This document shows, in pieces, positions 19,507 to 27,360 of a stretch of 64,000 nucleotides of DNA. Position 1 is the first letter of the stretch; each line of letters begins with the position of its first letter. Source of the DNA: Actinomyces oris (lineage in GTDB: Bacteria > Actinomycetota > Actinomycetes > Actinomycetales > Actinomycetaceae); contig NZ_VICC01000006.1 of NCBI RefSeq assembly GCF_006546825.1, positions 248,001 through 312,000 on the forward strand. Reading direction: 5' to 3'. Both the position numbers and the translations under genes were made by a program. Under the pieces are notes generated by a model. The model saw only the letters and a list, made by a program, of their open reading frames with translations, had not been told where the DNA came from and did no database searches.

Positions 19507-20520
19507 TCAGGACGTGGAGGCGCGTGATTTCCGGGCGATGGCATCCACGATGATCGGGGCCAACCCACCGCCGACAATGAGCAGTCCGCCGATCATCCCC
19601 ATGGGGGTGAGCTTCTCGCCCCAGACGAGCAGGCCGCACAGAATGGCGACCGGACACTCCCAGTAGGAGATCGTCGAGTACTCAACGGCGGGCAGGTTGC
19701 GCCCTGCAACGACCAGGAATCCCAGCGCGAAGAGGCCGCAGACGAGGAAGAGGGCCACTGCCCACATCCAGTTGGTGGCGGTGAAGGTGGAAATGCCGTG
19801 CCAAGGACGCAAGACGATGGACATGACCAGCGTTGCGCAGGCGGCCCAGAAGAAGTTCCACACACCGCGGACGATCGAATCGACATCCTTGCGGTACCCG
19901 TAGAAGAACAGTGCCAGACCGTAGAATATGCCGGACAACAGACCTAAAAGATCCCCTAGGCTCTTCTGAGGGAACTCTGGAGTTGTGGCCGACAGATCCA
20001 GTCCGAAAGTCAGACTCCCGTTCTTGAAGTCGATGATTCCAATGGTCAGCAGCATTCCTATGAACACGAGCGACAGGAAGATTCCGGAGAGCACGCTGAT
20101 CTTCTCTTTGCGGAAAATGCGTGCGAGCAGTGCGCAGAACAAGGGTCCCGTGTAGATGAGGAAGACGGCATTGGAAATGGTCGTCATCAATGTCGAGGAG
20201 ATGTAGCACCCCAGGGACAGGCCGATGCTGACCCCTCCCAGGATCACAGTGGTGCTCAGGCGGGTGCTCTTGAACAGCCCGGCCTTCCCGGTGAAGATGA
20301 GGATAAGAATGAACCCGAGTAGTCCGACGCTCATGCGGCCGAAGGCCAGGAACGAACCGATGACGGACTTGTCGGCGTGAGCGAGGCCGGCGGTCGTACC
20401 ACGACTGATGGTGCCGACAAGGCCCATCCCGGTGGCGGAGAGAAGCATGGCGATGGCGCCCAGCTTCTTGTTCATGACGTACTCTGTGACAGAGGATTCA
20501 GCGGACGATGTCTGTGACAT
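19507..20520 (-). CDS. EamA/DMT-superfamily transporter
   Basis: About 337 residues from ATG 20520, with AGGAG 11 bases upstream. A start further upstream would add about 22 residues without hydrophobic character. It shows ten hydrophobic segments in the duplicated five-plus-five EamA pattern, with glycine-rich turns such as SATGMGLVGTISRG, the mid-protein IYTGPLFCALLARIF and the C-terminal YWECPVAILCGLLVWGEKLTPMGMIGGLLIVGG. DMT proteins usually export amino acids or small metabolites. It lies downstream of the amidinotransferase gene on the same strand, with a GC-rich hairpin between. A role in exporting an amine or guanidino product, or importing the substrate, is inference. Confidence 0.85.
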   Translation of the reverse strand: MSQTSSAESSVTEYVMNKKLGAIAMLLSATGMGLVGTISRGTTAGLAHADKSVIGSFLAFGRMSVGLLGFILILIFTGKAGLFKSTRLSTTVILGGVSIGLSLGCYISSTLMTTISNAVFLIYTGPLFCALLARIFRKEKISVLSGIFLSLVFIGMLLTIGIIDFKNGSLTFGLDLSATTPEFPQKSLGDLLGLLSGIFYGLALFFYGYRKDVDSIVRGVWNFFWAACATLVMSIVLRPWHGISTFTATNWMWAVALFLVCGLFALGFLVVAGRNLPAVEYSTISYWECPVAILCGLLVWGEKLTPMGMIGGLLIVGGGLAPIIVDAIARKSRASTS

Positions 20521-20656
20521 AGCAGTTGTGTCTCCTGAGTTCTCCCCCGGCGTGCGCGACGGACCGGCATCCTTGCCAGGTCTCACGCGGTCAGGAGGGC
20601 CTTCCCAGTCCTATGGAGCGGCCGCTGACCGCGCTGCGAAGAGCAGAGCCGGGTAA

Positions 20657-20700
20657 GGTGCGGGGCGGCAGCCCGGTCCCATGAGCCGCCGCCCCGCACC
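20657..20700 (-). terminator. GC-rich hairpin after the amidinotransferase gene
   Basis: GGTGCGGGGCGGC (20657-20669) pairs perfectly with GCCGCCCCGCACC (20688-20700), starting eight bases past the amidinotransferase stop. It could terminate or attenuate transcription into the EamA gene. The right arm has a repeated GCC, so the pairing can slip by one unit. Confidence 0.7.
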
Positions 20701-20707
20701 CTTGAGA

Positions 20708-21835
20708 TCAGACCAGAGTCGGGTCAGCGACCTGGTTGGGGAAGTAGTCCTCGCAGCCACCCTCACGGTAGACATCGGCCGTTGCGCAGTGCAGACCACC
20801 GCCGAAGGCGTAGGCGTCACGGAAGGGAACCGGGATGACGTTCATGCCGAGCTTGTCCATCTGCTCCATCTGGTGGACCTCACTGGCCTCGACACACACG
20901 GTCTTGTGGTCGATGACCAGGCAGTTCATGGACAGCCAGACGGAGGAGTAGCACAGCGGCGGCGGAACCTCGTGGGCCGGGGGAGCCGCGTCGACGATCT
21001 GCCAGTCGTTGGCCTCGAAGATCTTGCGCTGCTCCTCGGGCAGGCGGCGGTGCGGGTTGTTGATGATGAGCCCGGGCCGCAGCGGCACGAAGGTGGCGTC
21101 GATGTGGATCGGGTAGGGGTCGCCGGGGAAGTTCACCGCGTGCACCCGCAGGTCCGGGTAGTAGCGCTTGAACCACTCCATCGCCTTGCGGTTGGTGGTC
21201 AGACCGTGCTGGATGAACAGGTCCTTACCCACGCGCATGACGTCGGCGGCGTCCCACATCGGCTCGAACTCGGTAGTCACGAAGTCCTTGGCGGCGGTGC
21301 GCTCAAGGCGCTCCTCCAGGGAGATCCGCTCGTCGTAGTAGTTGTGCTTGTAGGACTTGTCCGTCAGCCGCGGACGAGGGGCCTGAGTCCACTTGAACTC
21401 GGGGTCCTCCTCGAAGTACTGGTTCATGAGGGGCCAGTAGGCGAGGTATTCGAAGTAGCGGCAGCGGAACGAGTTGGCCGACGCCATGATCTCGTCACCG
21501 ATGGTGAGCAGGATGTCACGCGGGGGCATCTGGGTGAAGCCGGACTCCGTGCGGAAGTCAGGCGTCTGGATGGCCTGGTTCCACTGCAGCGGCGTGGGGC
21601 GGTCCACCTGGACGCCCAGACCCTCGAGGATCTTGACGTAGTTGTCGAGCTGCTCGTTGGCGGCCTCAACGGTGGCGGTGGGGCGGGGGCCCCACATTCC
21701 GCGCATCTCGGAGTCGATCGGCACCTTCTCAGAGGTGGCGGGCTCCTCGGGAGGAATAACCGAGAAGTCGGCGCGTCCGACGATGACACGCTTGAGAGGG
21801 TCGAAGTCGTTCCAAGAGTTGACGATCTTCGTCAT
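20708..21835 (-). CDS. Glycine-amidinotransferase-family protein (AGAT/GATM-like)
   Basis: 375 residues from ATG 21835 (AAGGAG ten bases upstream; the longer frame has no homology). It aligns along its length with vertebrate L-arginine:glycine amidinotransferase as I recall it: WNDFDPLKRVIVGRA at the start, TPDFRTESG, MPPRDILLTIGDEI, FVTTEFEPMWDAADVM, YPIHIDATFVPLRPG and AFGGGLHCATADV. The expected catalytic residues are present: Asp195, His244 and Cys350. The family moves the amidino group of arginine to an amine such as glycine, giving ornithine and a guanidino compound, and the reaction is reversible. The acceptor here is unknown. It lies 209 bp downstream of arcC with its own promoter-like region. 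The pairing with an ADI operon is the notable point. Confidence 0.88.
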   Translation of the reverse strand: MTKIVNSWNDFDPLKRVIVGRADFSVIPPEEPATSEKVPIDSEMRGMWGPRPTATVEAANEQLDNYVKILEGLGVQVDRPTPLQWNQAIQTPDFRTESGFTQMPPRDILLTIGDEIMASANSFRCRYFEYLAYWPLMNQYFEEDPEFKWTQAPRPRLTDKSYKHNYYDERISLEERLERTAAKDFVTTEFEPMWDAADVMRVGKDLFIQHGLTTNRKAMEWFKRYYPDLRVHAVNFPGDPYPIHIDATFVPLRPGLIINNPHRRLPEEQRKIFEANDWQIVDAAPPAHEVPPPLCYSSVWLSMNCLVIDHKTVCVEASEVHQMEQMDKLGMNVIPVPFRDAYAFGGGLHCATADVYREGGCEDYFPNQVADPTLV

Positions 21836-21975
21836 GAGTAAGTCACTCCTTTGTGCTCGATGTGTGATGAGTGAATGAAGACAAGTGATGTGTCTATGGC
21901 TCAACATTGTCATTCTACTCTGAACGAACTGCAAATGTAGCCGTAGGAGTATCTGAGTATAAGAATGATTGCTGA

Positions 21976-21988
21976 ACCGTGGCACGGT
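21976..21988. promoter_or_regulatory. Palindrome ACCGTGGCACGGT between arcC and the amidinotransferase gene
   Basis: A 13-bp palindrome (6-bp arms around one base) lies upstream, on the minus strand, of a TATACT -10-like box at about 21957-21962. It could be a regulator site for the amidinotransferase gene or a short hairpin at the end of the arc transcript. The 209-bp gap is clearly more AT-rich than its flanks. Confidence 0.4.
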
Positions 21989-22044
21989 CATTGTGGGTTA
22001 AGGGTGTTCACCACCTCCTTGAAAGACCGATGCCGTTGCGCCGG

Positions 22045-23025
22045 TCAGGCCCTGCGGATGCGCGTGTCGAGCTGCTCGGGAATCGGGGGATGGATATCGT
22101 CCGGCCCCCCGTAGTTTCCCCCGGGAGTCACGATAGTCCCTGCATGGCCCTCAATGATGGAAACGGCGTCCTCGAGGCGCCCGATTGCCGCCATGTCGCC
22201 AGTCAGCTCAACAAATCGGCACACCGCCTCAACCTTTGGTCCCATGGAACCACTGGGAAGTCCCATGGACCGCAGCTCTGCCGGCGTCGCCCTCGGAACC
22301 TGTTTCTGGTTCTCGGTCCCGAAGTCCCGAAACACTCCATCAACGTCCGTGAGGATAAGAAGCGCATCGGCCTCCAGGGCCTCGGCCATGACCGACGCCG
22401 TGAGGTCCTTGTCGATGACGGCTTCAATACCCTTGAGCTTGCCCTCCTCGCTGCGGACGACGGGCACACCGCCGCCCCCGGAGCAGACGACGATCGCGCC
22501 GGCATCCAGCAGTGTGCGCACTAGACGGGTCTCGATGACGCGCTGCGGCATGGGGGAGCCGACGACGCGGCGGTAGTGCTCGCCGTCGGGCTTGACCACC
22601 CAGCCCCGCTCCTCAGCCAGCTTCTCGGCCTCCTCCTTGGTGTACACCTCACCGACGAACTTGGTGGGGTTGGAGAAGGCCGGGTCACCGGCCATCACCA
22701 GGGTCTGATTGACCATGGCGGCCACGTGGCGACCGGGCAGGGCGTTCTGCATGGCCTGCAGCAGCCAGTATCCGATCATGCCCTGCGTCTGGGCACCGAG
22801 GGTATCGAAGGGGTAGGGCTCGGAGAGGCGCTCGTCATTGGCGGACTGCAGGGCCAGGACACCCACCTGGGGGCCGTTCCCGTGAGTCAGGACCAGCTCG
22901 TGCTTCTCCGCCAGCTTGGCCAGCTCGTGGGCCGCGATCTCGACATTGCGGATCTGGGTACTGGCGTCGGGCTTCTCCCCCCGACGCAGCAGGGCGTTTC
23001 CTCCGAGGGCGACGACGATTCTCAC
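22045..23025 (-). CDS. arcC: Carbamate kinase
   Basis: 326 residues. It makes ATP from carbamoyl phosphate and ADP, the energy-yielding end of the arginine deiminase pathway. It has the amino-acid-kinase fold signatures RIVVALGGNALLRRGE at the start, LVLTHGNGPQVGVLALQ, and VVCSGGGGVPVV with ADLLI-type nucleotide-binding residues (ADALLILTDVDGV). It starts at GTG 23025, three bases after the arcB stop, so arcB and arcC are surely cotranscribed. It is the last arc gene before the 209-bp gap that precedes the amidinotransferase gene. Confidence 0.96.
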   Translation of the reverse strand: MRIVVALGGNALLRRGEKPDASTQIRNVEIAAHELAKLAEKHELVLTHGNGPQVGVLALQSANDERLSEPYPFDTLGAQTQGMIGYWLLQAMQNALPGRHVAAMVNQTLVMAGDPAFSNPTKFVGEVYTKEEAEKLAEERGWVVKPDGEHYRRVVGSPMPQRVIETRLVRTLLDAGAIVVCSGGGGVPVVRSEEGKLKGIEAVIDKDLTASVMAEALEADALLILTDVDGVFRDFGTENQKQVPRATPAELRSMGLPSGSMGPKVEAVCRFVELTGDMAAIGRLEDAVSIIEGHAGTIVTPGGNYGGPDDIHPPIPEQLDTRIRRA

Positions 23026-23028
23026 AAG

Positions 23029-24036
23029 TCAGTCCCACTGTCCCAGGGTCGCGACCATCACGGCCTTGATGGTGTGCATACGGTTCTCGGCCTGGTCGAA
23101 GGCGACGTTGCGCTCGGTCTCGAAGACGTCGTCGGTCACCTCCAGGCCCTCCATTCCGGTCTTGGCGAAGATGTCCTCACCGACCGTGGTGTTGCGGTCA
23201 TGGAAGGCCGGCAGGCAGTGGAGGAACTTCACGTCCGGGTTGCCGGTGGCCTCCACCAGCTGGGCGTTGACCTGGTAGGGCGCGAGCAGGGCGATGCGCT
23301 GATCCCAGACCTCCTTGGGCTCACCCATGGAGACCCACACGTCGGTGTAGAGGAAGTCGACGCCCTTGACACCCTGGGCGGTGTCGTCGGTGATGAGGAT
23401 GCGGGCGCCACTGTCCTTGGCCAGCTTCTCGGCCTGAGCCACCACCTCGGGAGAGGTCTGCAGCTCCTTGGGGGCCACCATCCGCACGTCCATTCCCATG
23501 AGGGCCGCCGAGATGAGCAGTGAGTTGGCAACGTTGTTGCGCGCGTCGCCCAGGTAGGCGAAGGAGATCTGCTCGATCGGCTTGTCGGCGTGCTCCAGCA
23601 TGGTCAGCTGGTCGGCGAGCATCTGGGTGGGGTGCCACTCGTCCGTCAGTCCATTCCACACCGGGACGCCGGAGAGCTCAGCCAGAGCCTCGACGTGCTC
23701 CTGCTTCTTGCCGCGGAACTCGATGCCGTCATAGAAGCGGCCCAGCACCCGAGCGGTGTCCGCCACGGACTCCTTGTGACCCATCTGGGATCCGGAGGGG
23801 TCGAGGTAGGTGACTTGTGCGCCCTGGTCGTAGGCGGCGACCTCGAAAGAGCAGCGGGTGCGCGTCGAGGTCTTCTCAAAAATGAGAGCGATGTTCTTAC
23901 CGGTCAGCCGCTTCACCTCGCGGCCGGCCTTCTTGTCCGCCTTGAGCTGGGCGGCCAGCTCGAGCAGGGAGCTCCACTCCTCGGCCGTGAAGTCGAGCTC
24001 TTTGAGGAAACTGCGGTTGTGCAGGGGGTGGGACAT
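23029..24036 (-). CDS. arcB: Ornithine carbamoyltransferase, catabolic context
   Basis: 335 residues. It has the carbamoyl-phosphate motif [31 protein letters not shown], and the ornithine-binding HCLPAFHD near the C-terminus. In the ADI pathway it runs towards phosphorolysis of citrulline, giving ornithine and carbamoyl phosphate. The length and the tail ([11 protein letters not shown]) fit the ArcB/ArgF group, and sequence alone does not separate anabolic from catabolic forms; the position between arcA and arcC does. AAGGA lies a few bases before the ATG. Confidence 0.96.
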   Translation of the reverse strand: MSHPLHNRSFLKELDFTAEEWSSLLELAAQLKADKKAGREVKRLTGKNIALIFEKTSTRTRCSFEVAAYDQGAQVTYLDPSGSQMGHKESVADTARVLGRFYDGIEFRGKKQEHVEALAELSGVPVWNGLTDEWHPTQMLADQLTMLEHADKPIEQISFAYLGDARNNVANSLLISAALMGMDVRMVAPKELQTSPEVVAQAEKLAKDSGARILITDDTAQGVKGVDFLYTDVWVSMGEPKEVWDQRIALLAPYQVNAQLVEATGNPDVKFLHCLPAFHDRNTTVGEDIFAKTGMEGLEVTDDVFETERNVAFDQAENRMHTIKAVMVATLGQWD

Positions 24037-24101
24037 GAGGATTCCTTCGTCCAGTGTGGTGATGTACTGACAGTTCTTCTTATGTGTCGGCCAGGGCCGA
24101 C

Positions 24102-25325
24102 TCAGGCAAGCGGGTCCCGCAGGGTCGGGCAGCTCATGCAGTGTGGACCACCGCGACCGCGACCGACTTCCGAGCCGGGAATGGTCAGGACCTCGATGCC
24201 ATGGGAAGTAAGGTACTCGTTCGTGTTGACGTTACGTTCATAGGTAACGATGACACCGGGGGCGATGGCCAGGGAGTTGGAGCCGTCGTCCCACTGCTCA
24301 CGGGCGGCGGCCATCGAGTCCTGGGGCGTGATGAGAACGTTGAGCCCGTCGACGCCCAGGGCCTGGGCGATGACGCGGTACATGTCCTCGGGGGCGTTGC
24401 GTGTGACGCTGATCTGCTTGTCGCCGTCCGGGCGCAGCGTAAGCGTCGGCAGCTTCCCCAGGCCGCCGTAGATGGTGAACGTGCCGACGTCGACCATGGT
24501 CATCACCGTGTCCAGGTGCATCTGGGCGCGTGTCCGGTTCATCTCGACGGCGATGATCCGATTCACCGTGCCTCCGGCGAACAGTCGGCTGGCGAGCCTC
24601 TCGATGCCCTGCGAGGTGGTGCGCTCGGAGACTCCGACCAGAACGGCGCCGTTGCCGATGATCTGGACGTCTCCACCCTCCACGGTGGCGGGGCCGGCCT
24701 GCGTGCCCTCGGACCACACGGGGAAGTCGGAGCCGGCGAAGAGAGGGTGCCAACGGTAGATCGCCTCGTAGTTGATGGTCTCGCGCTGCCGGGCCGGCAT
24801 CATCATCGAGTTGATGGAGACGCCGTTGTAGATCCAGCAGGACGTGTCGCGGGTGAAGAGGTGGTTGGGCAACGGCGGCAGAAGCAGGTCGTCGTCGTCC
24901 ATGGAGGCCAGCACGAGCGAGTCCGGGCATGAGGTGCGCTCGAGCAGCTCGGCCTTCGTGATCCCAGCAACGAGCACCTCGGCCAACTCGGCCCCGGACA
25001 GCCCCTGGGCCAGGGCGCGCAGCGGATCGGCGGCGCTGGGGCCGTTGGTGTTCTCGTTGACGACTCGGTCCAGGACGTATTGCCTGGCTTCGGGCACCTC
25101 GAGGGTCTGGGCCAGCAGGTCGCTGAGGTAGAGCACCTCGATGTCGCGGTCAGTCAGAACTCGTGCGAACTGGTCGTGCTCCTCCTGGGCCCGCTCGAGC
25201 CACAGGACATCATCGAACAGGAGGTGGTCCTTGTTCTGCGGAGTGAGTCGGAGCATCTCGTTGCCGGGCCGGTGCAGGATGACCTGGCGAAGCTTCCCGA
25301 TTTCGGAATCTACGGAGAATTCCAT
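24102..25325 (-). CDS. arcA: Arginine deiminase
   Basis: 407 residues. It hydrolyses arginine to citrulline and ammonia and belongs to the same pentein superfamily as the amidinotransferase downstream. The signatures are [65 protein letters not shown] and the C-terminal catalytic cysteine (Cys396) in GPHCMSCP. It is the first gene of arcABC on the minus strand, 65 bases ahead of arcB. The enzyme provides ATP and ammonia (acid protection) in oral bacteria. The two tandem palindromes upstream (25400-25433) are probable control sites. No arcD antiporter gene accompanies it. Confidence 0.97.
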   Translation of the reverse strand: MEFSVDSEIGKLRQVILHRPGNEMLRLTPQNKDHLLFDDVLWLERAQEEHDQFARVLTDRDIEVLYLSDLLAQTLEVPEARQYVLDRVVNENTNGPSAADPLRALAQGLSGAELAEVLVAGITKAELLERTSCPDSLVLASMDDDDLLLPPLPNHLFTRDTSCWIYNGVSINSMMMPARQRETINYEAIYRWHPLFAGSDFPVWSEGTQAGPATVEGGDVQIIGNGAVLVGVSERTTSQGIERLASRLFAGGTVNRIIAVEMNRTRAQMHLDTVMTMVDVGTFTIYGGLGKLPTLTLRPDGDKQISVTRNAPEDMYRVIAQALGVDGLNVLITPQDSMAAAREQWDDGSNSLAIAPGVIVTYERNVNTNEYLTSHGIEVLTIPGSEVGRGRGGPHCMSCPTLRDPLA

Positions 25326-25677
25326 GACTCCCTCTCTGACACAGCACTGTGTCGCCGATATGGATCATGACGCGCATCACGCGCTCAGACTGTCAAAGTG
25401 GTACGCCTGTACCGGATTGGTACGAGCGTACCAGAGTTCCTGAGGCTTGGAAACTCCCTGGTAGGAAGAAGTTCTGAGCGCACCGATTGAGCGGTCGCGA
25501 TCGGTACGTGACGTTGCTTTCATCAGGTGTTTTGCCTCTTCGGGCGCTGCTGTGGAGCGCCCCTGAACCGCCGATGCGGCGGACCCGCTTCAGTAGGTGA
25601 CTCACAAACGTCAAGGGTGATCCGTCCCGGGTGGAGCCACCCGAGTCCCGAGGTGACGGAGTGGGAGGATGGCGGAC
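25326..25677. other. Divergent intergenic region between arcA and the HAD gene
   Basis: About 350 bp without a gene. On the minus strand it holds a TTGACA element (25391-25396) that could be the arcA -35, although the best -10-like sequence (CATGAT) is 21 bases away, longer than usual. Immediately upstream are the two GGTAC-N4-GTACC palindromes. The remaining part, 25440-25650, shows no repeat or hairpin that I can support. I searched for ArgR boxes and guanidine riboswitch motifs by eye and saw none. Confidence 0.5.
25400..25433. promoter_or_regulatory. Tandem palindromes GGTAC-N4-GTACC upstream of arcA
   Basis: GGTAC-GCCT-GTACC at 25400-25413 and TGGTAC-GAGC-GTACCA at 25418-25433 are two perfect inverted repeats with the same arms and 4-base spacers. 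Their centres are 19 bp apart, close to two helical turns. They sit just upstream of a TTGACA element on the arcA side. The arrangement suggests two dimers binding side by side on one face of the DNA. Which regulator binds is unknown. Confidence 0.75.
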
Positions 25678-26346
25678 GTGAACGCATCGTCCTCCTTGAC
25701 GACCTCCAGCCCCGCAGGCGCCGTCAGTGCCGTCGTCCTCGACTACGGCAACGTCCTGTACGCGTGGGAGCCCATGGCGGCCGTCGCCGGATACGTCTCG
25801 GCCGACGACTGGGAGGAGTTCGTGGTCGACGGAGGGTTCCTGACCTGGAACGAACGACTCGACCGGGGAGAGCCCTTCGAACAGGTGCTCGCCGACTACA
25901 CCCGGGCCCACCCCGGCCGCCCCGACTGGGCGGAGATCCTCTCCTTGTACCGTCAGCGCTTCGCCGAATCGCTGACGGGTCCCGTTCCCGGCATGGCCGC
26001 TCTGCTCGACGACCTCCTTGGGAGGGGCGTGGCGCTGTACGGGCTGACCAACTTCGACGCCGCGCCCTTCGAGCGGGCCAGGCTCCTGGTTCCCCAGCTC
26101 GAAAGCTTTGTGGGCATCGTGGTCTCCGGGCGCGAGCACCTGGCCAAACCGGATGCCGCCATCTTCGACCTTCTTCTGAGTCGTTACCGTCTCCAGGCCT
26201 CCCGCACCCTGTTCATCGATGACTCGGTGGTCAACATCGAGGCGGCTGGCCACCTGGGAATGCGCACCCACCACTTCACCGGTGTGGGACGGCTGCGCTC
26301 CGAGCTCATCGCACTGGGCCTGCTCCCCACGCCGGACCGGCATTGA
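25678..26346 (+). CDS. HAD-family hydrolase (YihX-like)
   Basis: 222 residues from GTG 25678. The ATG at 25669 abuts GGGAGG (25663-25668), too close to use, whereas the GTG lies nine bases away. It is a HAD subfamily IA phosphatase: motif I is VVLDYGNVL with Asp as nucleophile and Gly in place of the second Asp, as in YihX-type glucose-1-phosphate phosphatases; motif II GLTNFD; motif III Lys in HLAKPDAAIF; motif IV FIDDSVVN. The helical cap is short. The substrate is not predictable. It is encoded divergently from arcA and directly before fmt, so it may be part of the island or of the housekeeping run. Confidence 0.88.
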   Translation: MNASSSLTTSSPAGAVSAVVLDYGNVLYAWEPMAAVAGYVSADDWEEFVVDGGFLTWNERLDRGEPFEQVLADYTRAHPGRPDWAEILSLYRQRFAESLTGPVPGMAALLDDLLGRGVALYGLTNFDAAPFERARLLVPQLESFVGIVVSGREHLAKPDAAIFDLLLSRYRLQASRTLFIDDSVVNIEAAGHLGMRTHHFTGVGRLRSELIALGLLPTPDRH

Positions 26347-26372
26347 ACCCCGCACTGGGTGACGTCGCCCCT

Positions 26373-26378
26373 TAGACT
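26373..26378 (+). promoter_or_regulatory. Leaderless-type -10 box (TAGACT) of fmt
   Basis: TAGACT lies seven bases before ATG 26386, and no Shine-Dalgarno sequence is present, so the fmt message is probably leaderless. This also decides against the GTG at 26359, which lies upstream of the box. Confidence 0.6.
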
Positions 26379-26385
26379 CAGCCGC

Positions 26386-27360
26386 ATGCGTGTGCTTTTC
26401 GCCGGAACCCCCGAGGCGGCCCTGCCCACCCTGGAGGCCCTCATCGCCAGTGAGCACGACGTCGTCGGGGTCCTCACCCGTGCTGACGCTCGCAAAGGGC
26501 GCGGCCGGACGCTGCACCCCTCGCCGGTGGCGGCCGTGGCTCGCGATGCGGGGCTCGATGTACGCACTCCGGCCACCCTCAAGGGGGAGCAGGCCGACGA
26601 CGTGCACGCGTGGGTCGGCGCTCTGAAGGCTGACGTCGCCGTCGTGGTCGCCTACGGTCGCCTGGTGCCGGCCGATCTGCTGGACGTCCCTGAGCACGGC
26701 TGGCTGAATCTGCACTTCTCTCTGCTGCCCGCGTGGCGCGGAGCCGCCCCGGTCCAGCGGGCGGTCATCGCCGGTGACGAGGTCACCGGGGCCTGCGTGT
26801 TCCGCCTCGAGGAGGGGCTCGACACCGGTCCCGTCTATGGCCGACTCACGGAGGCCATCAGCGGTCGGGACACCAGCGGGGATCTGCTCGAGCGGCTGGC
26901 GCGCGCCGGGGCGCCCCTGGTCCTCGATGTGCTGCGCCGGGTTGAGGATGGCAGCGTGCGTCCGGAGCCGCAGGAGGACGCGCTGGCCACGCTGGCCCCC
27001 GTGCTCTCGTCGGCCGACGGCCTGATCCGCTGGGAGGATCCGGCGCTTGCCATTGACCGTCGGATCCGGGGCGTCACTCCGGCGCCGGGTGCCCACACCA
27101 CGTACCAGGGGTCCCGGTTCCGTCTGGGCCCGGTCACCCTGGTCCCGGAGGTCACCGATCTGTTGCCCGGCCAGCTGCGCGCCACCAAGCGCGAGGTCCT
27201 CGTGGGAGCCGGGGGCTGCGCCGTCCGTCTGGGGCAGGTCGCGCCCGCCGGGCGCAGCTGGATGCCTGCCGACGCCTGGGCCAGGGGAGCGCGTCCGGAG
27301 GTGGGGGCCGTCCTGGGGACCTCGTGCGTGACGAACGACGACGGTGAGGCGATGAGCTGA
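26386..27360 (+). CDS. fmt: Methionyl-tRNA formyltransferase
   Basis: 324 residues from ATG 26386, with product start MRVLFAGTPEAALPTLEAL as expected; an in-frame GTG nine codons upstream lacks support. It formylates initiator Met-tRNA with 10-formyl-tetrahydrofolate. The catalytic region LNLHFSLLPAWRGAAPVQRAVIAGD and EEGLDTGPVY are intact, followed by the C-terminal tRNA-binding domain (IRGVTPAPGAHTTY). It overlaps rsmB by one base (TGATG). In many actinobacteria fmt follows priA directly, while here it is separated by the arginine island. Confidence 0.96.
   Translation: MRVLFAGTPEAALPTLEALIASEHDVVGVLTRADARKGRGRTLHPSPVAAVARDAGLDVRTPATLKGEQADDVHAWVGALKADVAVVVAYGRLVPADLLDVPEHGWLNLHFSLLPAWRGAAPVQRAVIAGDEVTGACVFRLEEGLDTGPVYGRLTEAISGRDTSGDLLERLARAGAPLVLDVLRRVEDGSVRPEPQEDALATLAPVLSSADGLIRWEDPALAIDRRIRGVTPAPGAHTTYQGSRFRLGPVTLVPEVTDLLPGQLRATKREVLVGAGGCAVRLGQVAPAGRSWMPADAWARGARPEVGAVLGTSCVTNDDGEAMS

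Noticed and set aside
20681-21841. Plus-strand open frame of 386 codons opposite the amidinotransferase gene
   Set aside because: Antisense shadow; the minus-strand frame matches the amidinotransferase family with catalytic residues.
21836-22044. Guanidine riboswitch upstream of the amidinotransferase gene
   Set aside because: No ACGR-loop hairpin pair and no ykkC-type conserved core could be found in the 209-bp gap.
25326-25677. ArgR box upstream of arcA
   Set aside because: No AT-rich palindrome of the ArgR type is present; the palindromes there have GGTAC arms instead.
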